DNA of 64,000 nt from Lachnospiraceae bacterium. Its GTDB lineage: Bacteria; Bacillota; Clostridia; Lachnospirales; Lachnospiraceae. The notes below the pieces were generated by a model that did not search any database, was not told where the DNA came from, and saw only the letters and a program-made list of their open reading frames with translations. The translations under genes and the position numbers were made by a program. This document shows, in pieces, positions 25,624 to 35,518 of the stretch. The stretch's first letter is position 1. Each line of letters starts with the position of its first letter. The stretch lies in the NCBI GenBank assembly GCA_024399135.1, contig JAKSHY010000018.1, forward strand, positions 1 to 64,000, written 5' to 3'.

Positions 25624-26712
25624 ATGATGAAAAAGTTGTTGTCAGGAATTGCAGTTAGCTTGGTTATAGCTGCAATCGCTACTTTACTTGGCGGATTAAA
25701 AATAGGAAATGTTAATTTAGAAATAGTAGGGGCACCGGTATTTGCAATATTACTGGGTATGATTATTACATTGGTGGCTCCTGGATTAGCAAAAAATGAA
25801 TTAACCAAGGACGGAATAAAATTTACATCTAAGAAGATATTACAGTGGGCGGTTATTATCCTGGGTTTTTCGCTTAATTTAGGAACAATAGCAAAAGTTG
25901 GATTAACCAGTCTCCCAGTTATTATATCAACCATTACTACATCCTTAGTAGTAGCTTTCATTTTGTTTAAAGCACTGAAAATGGACAGCAAGGTAGCAAC
26001 CTTAATCGGTGTTGGTTCATCAATTTGTGGTGGCTCTGCTATTGCTGCGACTGCGCCGGTTATTGATGCAGATGATGAGGAAATTGCACAGGCTATTTCA
26101 GTCGTGTTTTTGTTTAATGTTTTGGCAGCATTGATTTTTCCAACATTAGGACAGGCTATAGGAATGGGAAGTGAAGGTTTCGCTATTTTTGCTGGTACAG
26201 CAGTTAATGATACAAGTTCGGTAACAGCAGCAGCTTCGACAGCAGAGAAACTTTATGACTGTAATTCCATATTATCTACAGCTGTAACAGTTAAATTGAC
26301 CAGAACATTAGCTATTATACCTATAACCTTAGTACTGGCTCTTTATCGTACTAAAAAAGAGAAGTCCAGTGCGAAGAATGCGGGTTCTTCTAATGTGTTT
26401 TCGATTAAAAAGATATTCCCTTGGTTCATTCTATATTTCATAGCGGCTGCGATAGTTACGACTGTGGTTGGAATGATGCCCAATGGAGGATTCGTCAGTT
26501 TTTATGTTGAATCATTCGTACCTATAATGAAGTGGCTCGCTAAGTTTTTTATAGCAATGGCCATGGCTGCAATTGGACTTAATACAAATATTAAAGAGTT
26601 AATCAAAAAAGGTGGAAAGCCTATTCTTCTGGGACTTAGTTGCTGGGTGATGATTTCTCTTGTTTCTATTTTGGTTCAGATTATTACAGGTATTTACTAT
26701 ACTAATTTATAA
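25624..26712 (+). CDS. YeiH family putative sulfate exporter
   Basis: A 362-residue membrane protein of the YeiH/UPF0324 family with about ten hydrophobic segments. Marks are GMIITLVAPGLAKNELTKDGIKF, the GSSICGGSAIAATAPVI loop and the second-half GTAVNDTSSVTAAAS motif. The family is described as putative sulfate or sulfonate-related exporters, with little direct evidence. It is the first gene whose TTCG-rich composition matches the later backbone. Confidence 0.88.
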   Translation: MMKKLLSGIAVSLVIAAIATLLGGLKIGNVNLEIVGAPVFAILLGMIITLVAPGLAKNELTKDGIKFTSKKILQWAVIILGFSLNLGTIAKVGLTSLPVIISTITTSLVVAFILFKALKMDSKVATLIGVGSSICGGSAIAATAPVIDADDEEIAQAISVVFLFNVLAALIFPTLGQAIGMGSEGFAIFAGTAVNDTSSVTAAASTAEKLYDCNSILSTAVTVKLTRTLAIIPITLVLALYRTKKEKSSAKNAGSSNVFSIKKIFPWFILYFIAAAIVTTVVGMMPNGGFVSFYVESFVPIMKWLAKFFIAMAMAAIGLNTNIKELIKKGGKPILLGLSCWVMISLVSILVQIITGIYYTNL

Positions 26713-26753
26713 AATGAGAATTTATATGAAAAACTAAGTACAGAGGAGAAAAA

Positions 26754-28043
26754 ATGGACGGCAGAGCAATTCGAAGAATTTTAATAATGGTTTTTTGCCT
26801 GTTTATCGGAATTAGCATGTCTCTAGTAATGTTCTATACATATAAGCCAAGTCAGAATGCTTTAGGAGCACTTAGCAGTGTATGTATGGATATTCTCTGT
26901 GTTATAGTGCTATTCATATTGATAGGTAGTTTCGCGTTCGGAAATTATGGGACCAAGCGAACTACCAGGCTGTTCGGGGCACTATTACTGTCTACTGTGT
27001 GGGCCCTTTTTATGGATTTTCTTAACTGGGCCTTCGATGGAGCCTTAGAGTTCGGACATCTTACATTCTGGTTTACGTTACTGTCTCTTTGCATGGGCTC
27101 TGTGCTTTCGATTTTCTTTTCTCTATATCTTTATAGTTATATGGAAGAAACCCATAATCTGACCAAGATGCGAAAGAGTGCGATTGCATGTGCAGGACTT
27201 AATTTCGTGTCATTCATAGTAACATTCGTACTGGCTATTACAGGAACAGCATTCACCTTCGTGGATGGCCATTATGAAATCGGAACCTTGTATACAGTTG
27301 TTGAAGTTATTCCTATAGTATCGCTTCTATACCTTACAGTGTATACAATCTGTCACATTAAAACCGTTGGTGTTCATGATGCGCTCGCAGCTGCAGGATA
27401 CATTCTTTTCATGATAGCCGGTGCGCTTATTGAAGAAGGATATGGAATTGGAACAACCTATGTTGCAGTTACTCTGGCAGACTTATTCATTTTCGTAATG
27501 CTTCAGAATGAAGTTATTTCGAAGGAGAAGCGAAATGCAGAAGAGTGGATGAAGAGATCTAATACAGATGAGTTGACAGGATTATTGAATAGATACGCCT
27601 ATGAGACTGATTTTAAGCTGATTGCCGGCAATTTAATTGACGAGGATTTCGTATACGTATCTGTAGATGTTAATTCTCTTAAGGTTGTTAATGACAATCT
27701 TGGACATAATGCAGGAGACGAAATGTTAATAGGAGCTGCAGACTGTCTAAGAAGATGCTTTGGAGCATATGGAAAACTTTATCGAATTGGTGGAGATGAA
27801 TTCATAGCTTTAATTAATGCAGATGATGATGAATTAAAGAAGGTTCAGAAAAATATAGATATTATTACTAATGCATGGAAGGGAAAGCAGGTTGAGAAGC
27901 TTGTTCTTTCATGTGGATATGTAACAAGAAAAGAAGCAATGGATCTTTCGTTAAAGGACATGGCTATTCTGGCAGATAAGAGAATGTATGAAGCTAAAAA
28001 TGAGTATTATATAAGTCACGGCATTGAAAGAAGAAAGAAGTAA
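26754..28043 (+). CDS. Membrane-bound GGDEF diguanylate cyclase
   Basis: A 429-residue protein with about eight N-terminal membrane helices (1-250) and a C-terminal GGDEF domain (about 265-425). The active-site motif RIGGDEF is intact, and NTDELTGLLNRYAYE marks the domain start. I see no RxxD inhibition site five residues before it. It probably makes c-di-GMP. Thirteen bp downstream lies an HD-GYP phosphodiesterase, the opposing activity. Confidence 0.9.
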   Translation: MDGRAIRRILIMVFCLFIGISMSLVMFYTYKPSQNALGALSSVCMDILCVIVLFILIGSFAFGNYGTKRTTRLFGALLLSTVWALFMDFLNWAFDGALEFGHLTFWFTLLSLCMGSVLSIFFSLYLYSYMEETHNLTKMRKSAIACAGLNFVSFIVTFVLAITGTAFTFVDGHYEIGTLYTVVEVIPIVSLLYLTVYTICHIKTVGVHDALAAAGYILFMIAGALIEEGYGIGTTYVAVTLADLFIFVMLQNEVISKEKRNAEEWMKRSNTDELTGLLNRYAYETDFKLIAGNLIDEDFVYVSVDVNSLKVVNDNLGHNAGDEMLIGAADCLRRCFGAYGKLYRIGGDEFIALINADDDELKKVQKNIDIITNAWKGKQVEKLVLSCGYVTRKEAMDLSLKDMAILADKRMYEAKNEYYISHGIERRKK

Positions 28044-28056
28044 GAATTAGAGATTT

Positions 28057-29472
28057 ATGAAAGAAATTAGTGTAGACAGAATTTTTGAATTAGGAATTGC
28101 ATTATCTGCAGAAAAAGACAGTGCTGTATTATTCAGCAAAATTTTGAATGAAGCACTGGATCTTACGAATTCTGATGCAGGCACCATATACATCTTAGAG
28201 GATGATTATCTTAAGTTTAACTATATGATTACGCGTTCTAAGAATGTGAATAAGAGTGCTGACAGAGGGGAGATCACCATTCCACCTGTGCCACTTGGAA
28301 GAAGCCATGTATGCGCATGTTGTGCGCTTGATAAGCAGCTTATTAATATAGAAGATGTATATGCTAATGAAATATATGATTTTTCGGGAACACAAAGATA
28401 TGATGCGATGAACGAATATCATACACGTTCCATGCTCGTAGTTCCAATGCTGGATGAAACTGATGACTGTATAGGAGTACTTCAGTTAATCAATTCAAAA
28501 GATGAGGGTGTTGAAAGATTATATGACGAAAATGACGAGAATGTCATAAGAGCACTCGCGTCATTCGCTGCAATTAGCCTTAACAACAAACTGTTATCAG
28601 AAGCATTGAATGATCTTTTACATTCATTCGTGACAGTTATGGTCGGAGCTATTGATACCAGATCCCCTTATAATGCCAATCACACTAAAAGTATGGTTAA
28701 ATATGGTGAAAAATTCCTGGACTGGGCAGCGAAGAATGACTGTGAGTTCAGGATTAGTGAGAAGGATAGGGATCCGTTCTTAATGAGTATATGGCTTCAT
28801 GATATAGGAAAGCTTCTAATTCCTCTTGAGATAATGGACAAGGCAACGAGATTAGGAGATCGCAAAAAAGACGTAGCAACCAGAATTACGATAGCGATTC
28901 TTATGGAGAAGCTCGTTAATAATGGAGAAAAGATTAAGGAATTAGAAGAAGCCAGAGACTTTATTTTCGAAATCAATGAGGCAGGTTTCATGCCTGATGA
29001 GAAAATAGATATGGTTAATAAAATCGCTGATATTACATGCCTTGATGAAAATGGAAATGAGATTAAGCTGTTAACTTCTGATGAAGTCAGGGCACTTACT
29101 ATAAGACGTGGTACATTGACTGATGATGAAAGACACATCATAGAAAGCCATGTTGAATATACCAAGAAGATGCTTTCTGGAATGAAGTTTTCCGGAAGAT
29201 ATAAGGATGTTTCCAATGTGGCATCCTCACACCATGAGTTAATTGATGGAAGCGGATATCCTCTTCATCAAAAGGATGATGAAATAGATCAAAAAACACG
29301 TCTTTTGACAATTCTTGACATATATGATGCCCTAACGGCTGAAGACAGGCCATACAAGCCTCCTCTTCCAGTAGAGAAGGCATTTTCGATATTAGATGAT
29401 ATGGCGTCTCAGGGAAAGCTTGACAAGAATATACTTGATATGTTCAAGGAAAGCCGTGCATGGGAAAAGTAG
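28057..29472 (+). CDS. GAF / HD-GYP domain phosphodiesterase
   Basis: A 471-residue soluble protein. Residues 1-180 form a GAF sensor domain (SDAGTIYILEDDYL...RSMLVVPMLDE). The C-terminal half is an HD domain: LHDIGKLLIP for the metal pair and SHHELIDGSGYPLHQ for the GYP motif. HD-GYP enzymes degrade c-di-GMP. It is co-directional with the diguanylate cyclase upstream and the FecR and cyclase genes downstream. Confidence 0.88.
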   Translation: MKEISVDRIFELGIALSAEKDSAVLFSKILNEALDLTNSDAGTIYILEDDYLKFNYMITRSKNVNKSADRGEITIPPVPLGRSHVCACCALDKQLINIEDVYANEIYDFSGTQRYDAMNEYHTRSMLVVPMLDETDDCIGVLQLINSKDEGVERLYDENDENVIRALASFAAISLNNKLLSEALNDLLHSFVTVMVGAIDTRSPYNANHTKSMVKYGEKFLDWAAKNDCEFRISEKDRDPFLMSIWLHDIGKLLIPLEIMDKATRLGDRKKDVATRITIAILMEKLVNNGEKIKELEEARDFIFEINEAGFMPDEKIDMVNKIADITCLDENGNEIKLLTSDEVRALTIRRGTLTDDERHIIESHVEYTKKMLSGMKFSGRYKDVSNVASSHHELIDGSGYPLHQKDDEIDQKTRLLTILDIYDALTAEDRPYKPPLPVEKAFSILDDMASQGKLDKNILDMFKESRAWEK

Positions 29473-29492
29473 AATTACAGTAAGGAGCAGTT

Positions 29493-31343
29493 ATGAGCGA
29501 AAGCAATTCGGGTAACTATGTTCGCAAGAACGAAGCTAATGCGAAGGAAAAGAATAGAAAAAAGATAATAGCAATTGTTGTGGCAGCAATTGTTGTTATA
29601 GCAGCTATCATCTTCGCATTTTTCTGGACTAAAGGATACAGAACGATTAAGCTTCTTGAAATATTTAATAAAGTAAGCTTCGATCGTGATGACCAGAAGA
29701 ATGTTGATGTATATGAGAATATGTCACTTAAGGCAGGAGATACCTTAAGAACTGGAGACGAAGAAAGCTTCGCACGTTTAGTGCTTGATGATGACAAATA
29801 TATATTTATCGAAGAAAACTCAGAAGTTGCATTCGAAATGGCAGGTCGAAAGAGTAGTTCCAAAACTACACTTCACCTTAATTATGGTGCAATTTTTAAT
29901 GAGCTTGAGGGTAAGCTTAATGAGAATCAGAGCTTCGAGGTTAAGTCGCCTAACTCACTGATGGCTGTTCGTGGAACTAAATTCAGAGTATCAACATATG
30001 TTGGACCAGACGGAATTCTCTATACAAGAATCAGTGTTTTAGAGGGAAATGTTGAATGCTGGTTAATCTATCCTGATGGTACAGTTTCATCTGAAAGTCA
30101 CATAGCAAGCCCTGGAAGTGAGGTCTTAATCTATTTCGATGAAGAAAGTGGAATTACAGATTTCGCGAGAATTAATGAAGCAGGACGATATAATTCTAAA
30201 GAAACTGGAGAATATATAAGAAGTATAAGCTATGCTCAGATGCCTAAGCAGATTCTTAAGTTCCTGGAGAAGAGATCCTCTGAGCTTGGAGGACAATTCG
30301 ATACTATTTCGGAGTCTGAGCTTAAAGAATATGTGGATTTAGATGAGGCTCTTCGTGATGAACCAATCCTTGAAAGATATGGTGTTCCTGAAAGACAGCT
30401 TGTCGATGAGGGATATTTAAATCATGTTCGAGGCGATGAACAAGAAGGCATAGAAGAAAAGTATGCCAGAGAATATCTTGAATCTAATGAATCAAAGGAT
30501 GCAGCTAATGAAGCTTCAGAAATCAAGTCTGAAAATGAAGAGAAGAATTTAGCTAATGCCGAAGGTGATAATAATGATGAAAATACAGGAGATGGTGAAG
30601 GAGAGGATAACGATACAGAAGGAAATTCTGAAAATGGTAATGGAGAGAATGGAAATTCATCGAATACTACTAACACCAGTAATTCGAATTCACCTACTCC
30701 AACACCAACCAGTACACCAACTACTGATCAGCTCATAGAGCAGTTCTACAAAGAGATTCTGGCACATCCTGATGTGTACGCAAGTTTTCTTCCAACACCA
30801 ACACCGGAACCAATAGTAGTTGCTTCATCTAATGATGAGCCATCTGGTGATGAACCTTCTTCGGATAGTGGTTCGTCAGGAAACGATGATGGTGGATCAG
30901 GAAGTTCTGGTTCGGGAAGTGGTTCAGGAACACCACCAGGAGGCTCAGGGGCTGATCCGTATGATCCAACTGGATCAAATAGTGTAGATACTATGATGGC
31001 ACAGTTTGGCTCTCCAGATTATACAGATGCAACTTCTAATGAAAATGCTTGGTTAGGTTTTACTAAAAATGGTGATAATAAGTATACCCAGAATACTGGC
31101 GAATCTATGAACCGAAATGATCAGGTGGCAATTGAAAGTGCAGCAACATCAGCAGCTACAGCAGTTGGAGTATCTACATTAACTCCTGAGTATGATTGGT
31201 CTCAGGGAATAGTCACAGGATATAAAGATGCTGCTGGAAATGAGTATAGGATTACATATCCCTCTGAACCAGGGCAGACACCAACTATAACAAATTCTGG
31301 ATCTGGAACTACCTATCACTTTAACGGAACTAGTTGGGGTTAA
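29493..31343 (+). CDS. FecR-domain membrane-anchored surface protein
   Basis: A 616-residue protein with one N-terminal membrane anchor (about 25-46). A FecR domain spans about 70-220 (NMSLKAGDTLRTGDE, then SPNSLMAVRGTKFRVST). A helical part rich in Glu follows, then a long low-complexity tail of Asn, Ser, Gly, Thr and Pro (TPTPTSTPTT, SGSSGNDDGGSGSSGSG) and a final 100-residue domain with no recognised family. FecR domains in other phyla sense envelope signals or bind ligands. AAGGAG precedes the start. Confidence 0.8.
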   Translation: MSESNSGNYVRKNEANAKEKNRKKIIAIVVAAIVVIAAIIFAFFWTKGYRTIKLLEIFNKVSFDRDDQKNVDVYENMSLKAGDTLRTGDEESFARLVLDDDKYIFIEENSEVAFEMAGRKSSSKTTLHLNYGAIFNELEGKLNENQSFEVKSPNSLMAVRGTKFRVSTYVGPDGILYTRISVLEGNVECWLIYPDGTVSSESHIASPGSEVLIYFDEESGITDFARINEAGRYNSKETGEYIRSISYAQMPKQILKFLEKRSSELGGQFDTISESELKEYVDLDEALRDEPILERYGVPERQLVDEGYLNHVRGDEQEGIEEKYAREYLESNESKDAANEASEIKSENEEKNLANAEGDNNDENTGDGEGEDNDTEGNSENGNGENGNSSNTTNTSNSNSPTPTPTSTPTTDQLIEQFYKEILAHPDVYASFLPTPTPEPIVVASSNDEPSGDEPSSDSGSSGNDDGGSGSSGSGSGSGTPPGGSGADPYDPTGSNSVDTMMAQFGSPDYTDATSNENAWLGFTKNGDNKYTQNTGESMNRNDQVAIESAATSAATAVGVSTLTPEYDWSQGIVTGYKDAAGNEYRITYPSEPGQTPTITNSGSGTTYHFNGTSWG

Positions 31344-31377
31344 TAATTAACACAGAAAATATAATGAAATAATACTT

Positions 31378-33165
31378 ATGACCAAAAAAACAATTTTAGT
31401 GTCCCTCATAGCAGGGGCACTAACCTTTTTAATCAGTCTTTCGGGACTTTTCAACAGAATAGACTATATGCTGACGGATGCTCTGTATCAGAGTCCGCTG
31501 GTTCCAGACAGTAATATTAAGATTATTGCTATTGATGAAAAATCAATGAATGAGTTGGGAGCATATAAAACATGGTCTCGTGATTACTATGCATCACTGT
31601 TAAAGGTGCTGTATGAGGATGAGGAAACCGCTCCTGCTGTAACTGTATTCGACCTTATTCTTCAGGGAAATACAGATGAAAAGAAGGATCATCAGTTCGC
31701 TATGGAAGCAAAGAATGCAGGCGGAATTGTATGCGCTACCAATATGGTATTTAAGGACGCTATAGAAACTAATGAAGCTGGTGAGAAATACTTGAACCGT
31801 CTTCATACAGAGCTTATAGAATATCCGTATGATGAACTGATGGAATATTCAGTTACAGGTTTTGCTAATACTATTAATGACAGCACTGACTCTGTAATCA
31901 GGGATTTCTTCCCAACACTTTCTGATGGGGAAAAGAAGGTTCCAAGCTTAGCATTAGCTACGGCCAAGGTACTTGAAGAAAAGAAGCTTCTTACCATCAG
32001 CATTCCTGATATAGAAGAAAAAAGCAGTTTAATGATCAGATACACTGGAAAACCTGGAGATTATGAGGTCCTTTCCTTTTCAGATGTAATTAATGGGAAA
32101 ATCCCTAAGGCGGCATTCAAAAACAGCTTCATTTTCGTTGGAGCCTATGCACCTGGAATGATGGATGCTTATAATGTTCCAACATCATATTCGGAGCAGA
32201 TGTATGGAGTTGAGATTCATGCCAATATTTTGGAGTCTATAGCTAATGGCCGTTACATGGAAAGAACAGGAGTTTTAATTCCATCCCTTGTATTTGCAGT
32301 AGTGGTGTTCCTTTTCATGCTGCTTGCTCAGAATGTCTCACTACTTATATCAGGAATAATCGGACTTTTCCTCATAGCGCTTGAACTGTTCATAGGAAAA
32401 ATGATGTCCGAGAATCATATATATTTGTCCCTGGTAGGGTTCGTTATATGCATAATTCTGGGCTACGCCGGTATTATAGTTATCCACTATTTAAAGGAAA
32501 TAGTTCAAAGAAGGCGTGTGCTTAAGGCCTTCAGACAGTATGTTGCCCCTGAGGTTGTTGAGTCTATTGCGAAGAAGGGGAATTTCGAGCTTAAGCTTGG
32601 TGGACAGAAAAGAGATATAGCAGTTCTTTTCGTTGATATCAGAGGCTTCACACCGCTTTCTGAAGCTTTGGGACCAGAGAAGGTTGTAGAGATACTGAAC
32701 GAATATCTGACACTGACGACTACGTCAATTTTTAATAACTATGGAACATTGGATAAGTTCGTAGGCGATGCTACAATGGCTGTATTTAATTCGCCATTCG
32801 ATCTTGATGATTACGTTTTCAAGGCAGTTAATGCTGCATTAGATATAGTGGCCGGAAGCTCGAAAATAAGGCAAAGAGCACTTGAACTTGCAGGCTGTGA
32901 GGTTGGATTCGGCGTCGGAGTTAACTGCGGAGATGCTGTAGTTGGTAATATTGGATGTGATTTTAGAATGGATTACACAGCTATTGGAGATACAGTTAAT
33001 ACAGCAGCCAGACTTGAGGCGAATGCTAAGGCAGGGCAGGTTCTTGTTTCACAGGCAGTAGTTGATGCGCTGGAAGGCAGAATCGAGGTTGAACCGGTTG
33101 GTGAAATTCCACTTAAGGGAAAATCGATACCATTGATGGTTTATGAATTAAAGGGTGTTAAATAA
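31378..33165 (+). CDS. CHASE2-domain class III adenylate cyclase
   Basis: A 595-residue protein with an N-terminal helix, an extracellular CHASE2 sensor (about 30-300, IKIIAIDEKSMNELGAYKTW) and three membrane helices (about 300-375). The class III cyclase domain includes VLFVDIRGFTPLSEALG, LDKFVGDATMAVF and MDYTAIGDTVNTAARLE. The metal Asp residues, Lys of LDKF and Asp of MDYT fit ATP specificity, and the transition-state Asn/Arg lie in DTVNTAAR. All appear intact, so cAMP synthesis is likely. It follows a FecR-domain gene by 35 bp. Confidence 0.9.
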   Translation: MTKKTILVSLIAGALTFLISLSGLFNRIDYMLTDALYQSPLVPDSNIKIIAIDEKSMNELGAYKTWSRDYYASLLKVLYEDEETAPAVTVFDLILQGNTDEKKDHQFAMEAKNAGGIVCATNMVFKDAIETNEAGEKYLNRLHTELIEYPYDELMEYSVTGFANTINDSTDSVIRDFFPTLSDGEKKVPSLALATAKVLEEKKLLTISIPDIEEKSSLMIRYTGKPGDYEVLSFSDVINGKIPKAAFKNSFIFVGAYAPGMMDAYNVPTSYSEQMYGVEIHANILESIANGRYMERTGVLIPSLVFAVVVFLFMLLAQNVSLLISGIIGLFLIALELFIGKMMSENHIYLSLVGFVICIILGYAGIIVIHYLKEIVQRRRVLKAFRQYVAPEVVESIAKKGNFELKLGGQKRDIAVLFVDIRGFTPLSEALGPEKVVEILNEYLTLTTTSIFNNYGTLDKFVGDATMAVFNSPFDLDDYVFKAVNAALDIVAGSSKIRQRALELAGCEVGFGVGVNCGDAVVGNIGCDFRMDYTAIGDTVNTAARLEANAKAGQVLVSQAVVDALEGRIEVEPVGEIPLKGKSIPLMVYELKGVK

Positions 33166-33189
33166 TATAGAATAGATATTAAAAGATTT

Positions 33190-34215
33190 ATGAAAAAACT
33201 GATTGTACTTTTTTTGACAACTATATTATGCATTGGTGCACTATGCGCCTGCAGTGGAGGAACTAAAATTACAGATACCAGGAAAAATATAGTATGCACC
33301 ATTTTTCCTGAATATGACTGGACGAAGGAGCTTATTAAAGGTAAGGAAGATGAGTTTAACCTTAGTCTTCTTCTGGATAATGGTGTGGACCTTCACAATT
33401 ACCAGCCAACAGCAGAGGATATAATTGAAATTTCGACGGCTGATCTACTTATATATGTTGGTGGCGAATCAGACGGGTGGATAGAAGATGCCATCAAGAA
33501 TGCCACGGACAAAGATATAGTTGTGGTTAATCTTCTTGAACTTGTTGGCGAGGATTTAAAAGAAGAAGAGCTTGTCGAGGGAATGAGAGCCCCTCGTAAT
33601 GAAGCTGAAGACGACATATCACATGAAGGTGACGCTGAAAATAAAGAGAATTCTCACGGTAATTATGAAGAAGCACCAGAATACGATGAACATGTATGGC
33701 TTTCACTAAGGAATGCGAAGAAGTGTGTTCAGGGTATTGAAAGTGCTCTTAGGGAAGTTGATTTTGAAGGTGTTGATGTTTATACCCAAAACGCTAATCA
33801 GTATATTAAGAAGCTTGAAAAGCTCGATGCTGAGTATGAAAAGGCAGTTAGCAATGCTAAGACCAGAACAATTCTATTTGGTGACAGATTTCCGTTTAGA
33901 TACTTGGCTGATGATTACGGACTAAAATATTATGCAGCCTTTTTGGGGTGCAGTGCTGAAACTGAGGCGAGCTTTGAGACCATAACCTTCCTGTCGTCGA
34001 AGATGGATGAGCTGGGACTTAACTGTATTTTTGTACTGGAAAACTCAGATGACAGAATTGCCAAGACTATTATTAATAATACCAAGATGAAGGAACAAAA
34101 AATCATTGTTATTGATTCGCTTCAATCTGTGACTAAGAAAGAGATTGAAAGTGGTGCAACGTATCTTGGAATTATGGAAGATAATCTTTTAAAGCTAAAA
34201 GAGGCACTCGATTAG
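33190..34215 (+). CDS. ZnuA/TroA-type metal-binding lipoprotein, orphan
   Basis: A 341-residue cluster A-I binding protein with a lipobox (CACS near residue 21). DNGVDLHNYQPT carries the first metal His, EHVWLSLRNAK the second, and RFPFRYLADDYGLKYYAAF the third-position region. The short acidic/His loop (about 140-165) replaces the long His-rich loop of ZnuA. No ABC permease or ATPase gene is nearby, so it may share a transporter encoded elsewhere or act as a sensor for the signalling genes upstream. The ribosome site is weak. Confidence 0.8.
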   Translation: MKKLIVLFLTTILCIGALCACSGGTKITDTRKNIVCTIFPEYDWTKELIKGKEDEFNLSLLLDNGVDLHNYQPTAEDIIEISTADLLIYVGGESDGWIEDAIKNATDKDIVVVNLLELVGEDLKEEELVEGMRAPRNEAEDDISHEGDAENKENSHGNYEEAPEYDEHVWLSLRNAKKCVQGIESALREVDFEGVDVYTQNANQYIKKLEKLDAEYEKAVSNAKTRTILFGDRFPFRYLADDYGLKYYAAFLGCSAETEASFETITFLSSKMDELGLNCIFVLENSDDRIAKTIINNTKMKEQKIIVIDSLQSVTKKEIESGATYLGIMEDNLLKLKEALD

Positions 34216-34269
34216 TTATAAATTCAAATTATAACTCGACATAAGTATTATATATTGGATGAATAGTTT

Positions 34270-34404
34270 ATGAAATACTACAATTACATTGTAAATGAAA
34301 AACATGGGTGCTATGATAACTTAAAATTCGGACTGAACAAGGAACAGGAAGGACAGTTATTATGCCACTTAGTGTTCTTGGCGAAAAATATATATCTATC
34401 TTAA
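34270..34404 (+). CDS. Uncertain small ORF between metal-binding and cysE genes
   Basis: A 44-residue frame (MKYYNYIVNEKHGCYDNLKF...) in the 218-bp gap. The +1 frame at its end reads a plausible short tail (MPLSVLGEKYISILKGYG), so it may be a frameshifted remnant. No ribosome site or family. Confidence 0.2.
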   Translation: MKYYNYIVNEKHGCYDNLKFGLNKEQEGQLLCHLVFLAKNIYLS

Positions 34405-34433
34405 AAGGATATGGAAAACAGGGGAAGTAGAAA

Positions 34434-35336
34434 ATGAGTGATAATACAAGAGTAAAAGAAGCGATTGATAAAGCAACTAAAAGGCTTAATGATAATTATA
34501 AAAGCCAAGGGATTTTCGAAAAGGAAATAGGCGAAAATCTTCCTAAAAAAGCAGACATTATCGATACTCTGGCAGAAATTCAAAGAGTCATCTTTCCAGG
34601 ATTTTTCGGAAAAGAAAATTCTGCATACGTGAAGCTTGATAATTTCGCAGGAAGTGCAATAGCAGTTATATATGAAAGACTGTTTAAGGAGATTCGCTCG
34701 ACACTTTTATACAGGGGAGATAAGAAAAGAGGAGCTGACTTCGACCAGGAGGTTGAAGAGTTAACATTAAAATTCATCGACAAACTTCCTGATATACAGG
34801 AGCTTATTTTGAAGGATGTTGAGGCAGAGCTTGAAGGTGATCCTGCAGCGTCGAGCAAGGAAGAAATTATATTCTCTTATCCAGGTATATATGCAATTTT
34901 CGTATATCGTGTGGCGCATGAATTATATAACCTTAAGATTCCATATATTCCAAGAATCATGACCGAGTATGCACATGGAAAGACAGGAATTGATATTAAC
35001 CCTGGAGCTAATATTGGTGAATATTTCTTCATAGATCATGGAACAGGTATCGTAATCGGTGAAACAACAACTATTGGAAAGCATGTCAAGATATACCAGG
35101 GTGTTACTCTTGGAGCATTATCTACTATGAAGGGACAGCAGCTTTCAGGAACCAAGCGTCATCCAACTATTGAAGACAATGTGGTTATCTATGCGAATGC
35201 CACAGTACTTGGTGGAGATACAGTTATCGGAAAGAATTCAGTTATCGCTGGTAATACATTCATAACAGAATCAGTTCCAGAAAATACCAGAGTTTCGGCA
35301 CTTATGCCAGAACTAAAGATTAAGAGCAGAAAGTAA
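34434..35336 (+). CDS. cysE: Serine O-acetyltransferase
   Basis: A 300-residue enzyme of the EpsC/CysE long form. The N-terminal helical domain is about 1-165, and the C-terminal left-handed beta-helix begins at GIDINPGANIGEYFFIDHGTG. The catalytic HGTGIVIGE and KIYQGVTLGA segments and the KRHPTIED loop are present. It makes O-acetylserine from serine and acetyl-CoA, the precursor for cysteine. It lies 3 kb upstream of the nifS-nifU and met transport genes, making this a sulfur-metabolism neighbourhood. Confidence 0.93.
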   Translation: MSDNTRVKEAIDKATKRLNDNYKSQGIFEKEIGENLPKKADIIDTLAEIQRVIFPGFFGKENSAYVKLDNFAGSAIAVIYERLFKEIRSTLLYRGDKKRGADFDQEVEELTLKFIDKLPDIQELILKDVEAELEGDPAASSKEEIIFSYPGIYAIFVYRVAHELYNLKIPYIPRIMTEYAHGKTGIDINPGANIGEYFFIDHGTGIVIGETTTIGKHVKIYQGVTLGALSTMKGQQLSGTKRHPTIEDNVVIYANATVLGGDTVIGKNSVIAGNTFITESVPENTRVSALMPELKIKSRK

Positions 35337-35433
35337 ATTAATTATAAAGCCAGAAAGTGATTTGTTTTTATGGAACTAAAACTCGCAACAAAAATATATA
35401 AATCATTGTATTAGTTGTTTGAAAAATGTGTGA

Positions 35434-35460
35434 GAGGAAGTCGAAATGACTTCCTTTTTT
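35434..35460 (+). terminator. Terminator after cysE
   Basis: GGAAGTC (35436-35442) pairs with GACTTCC (35448-35454), followed by six T. Confidence 0.8.
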
Positions 35461-35518
35461 CGTGGTTTCTTTGTTATAATACGTTGAGCGAAGATATTAA
35501 AAATAGGTGAGAAGAGTA

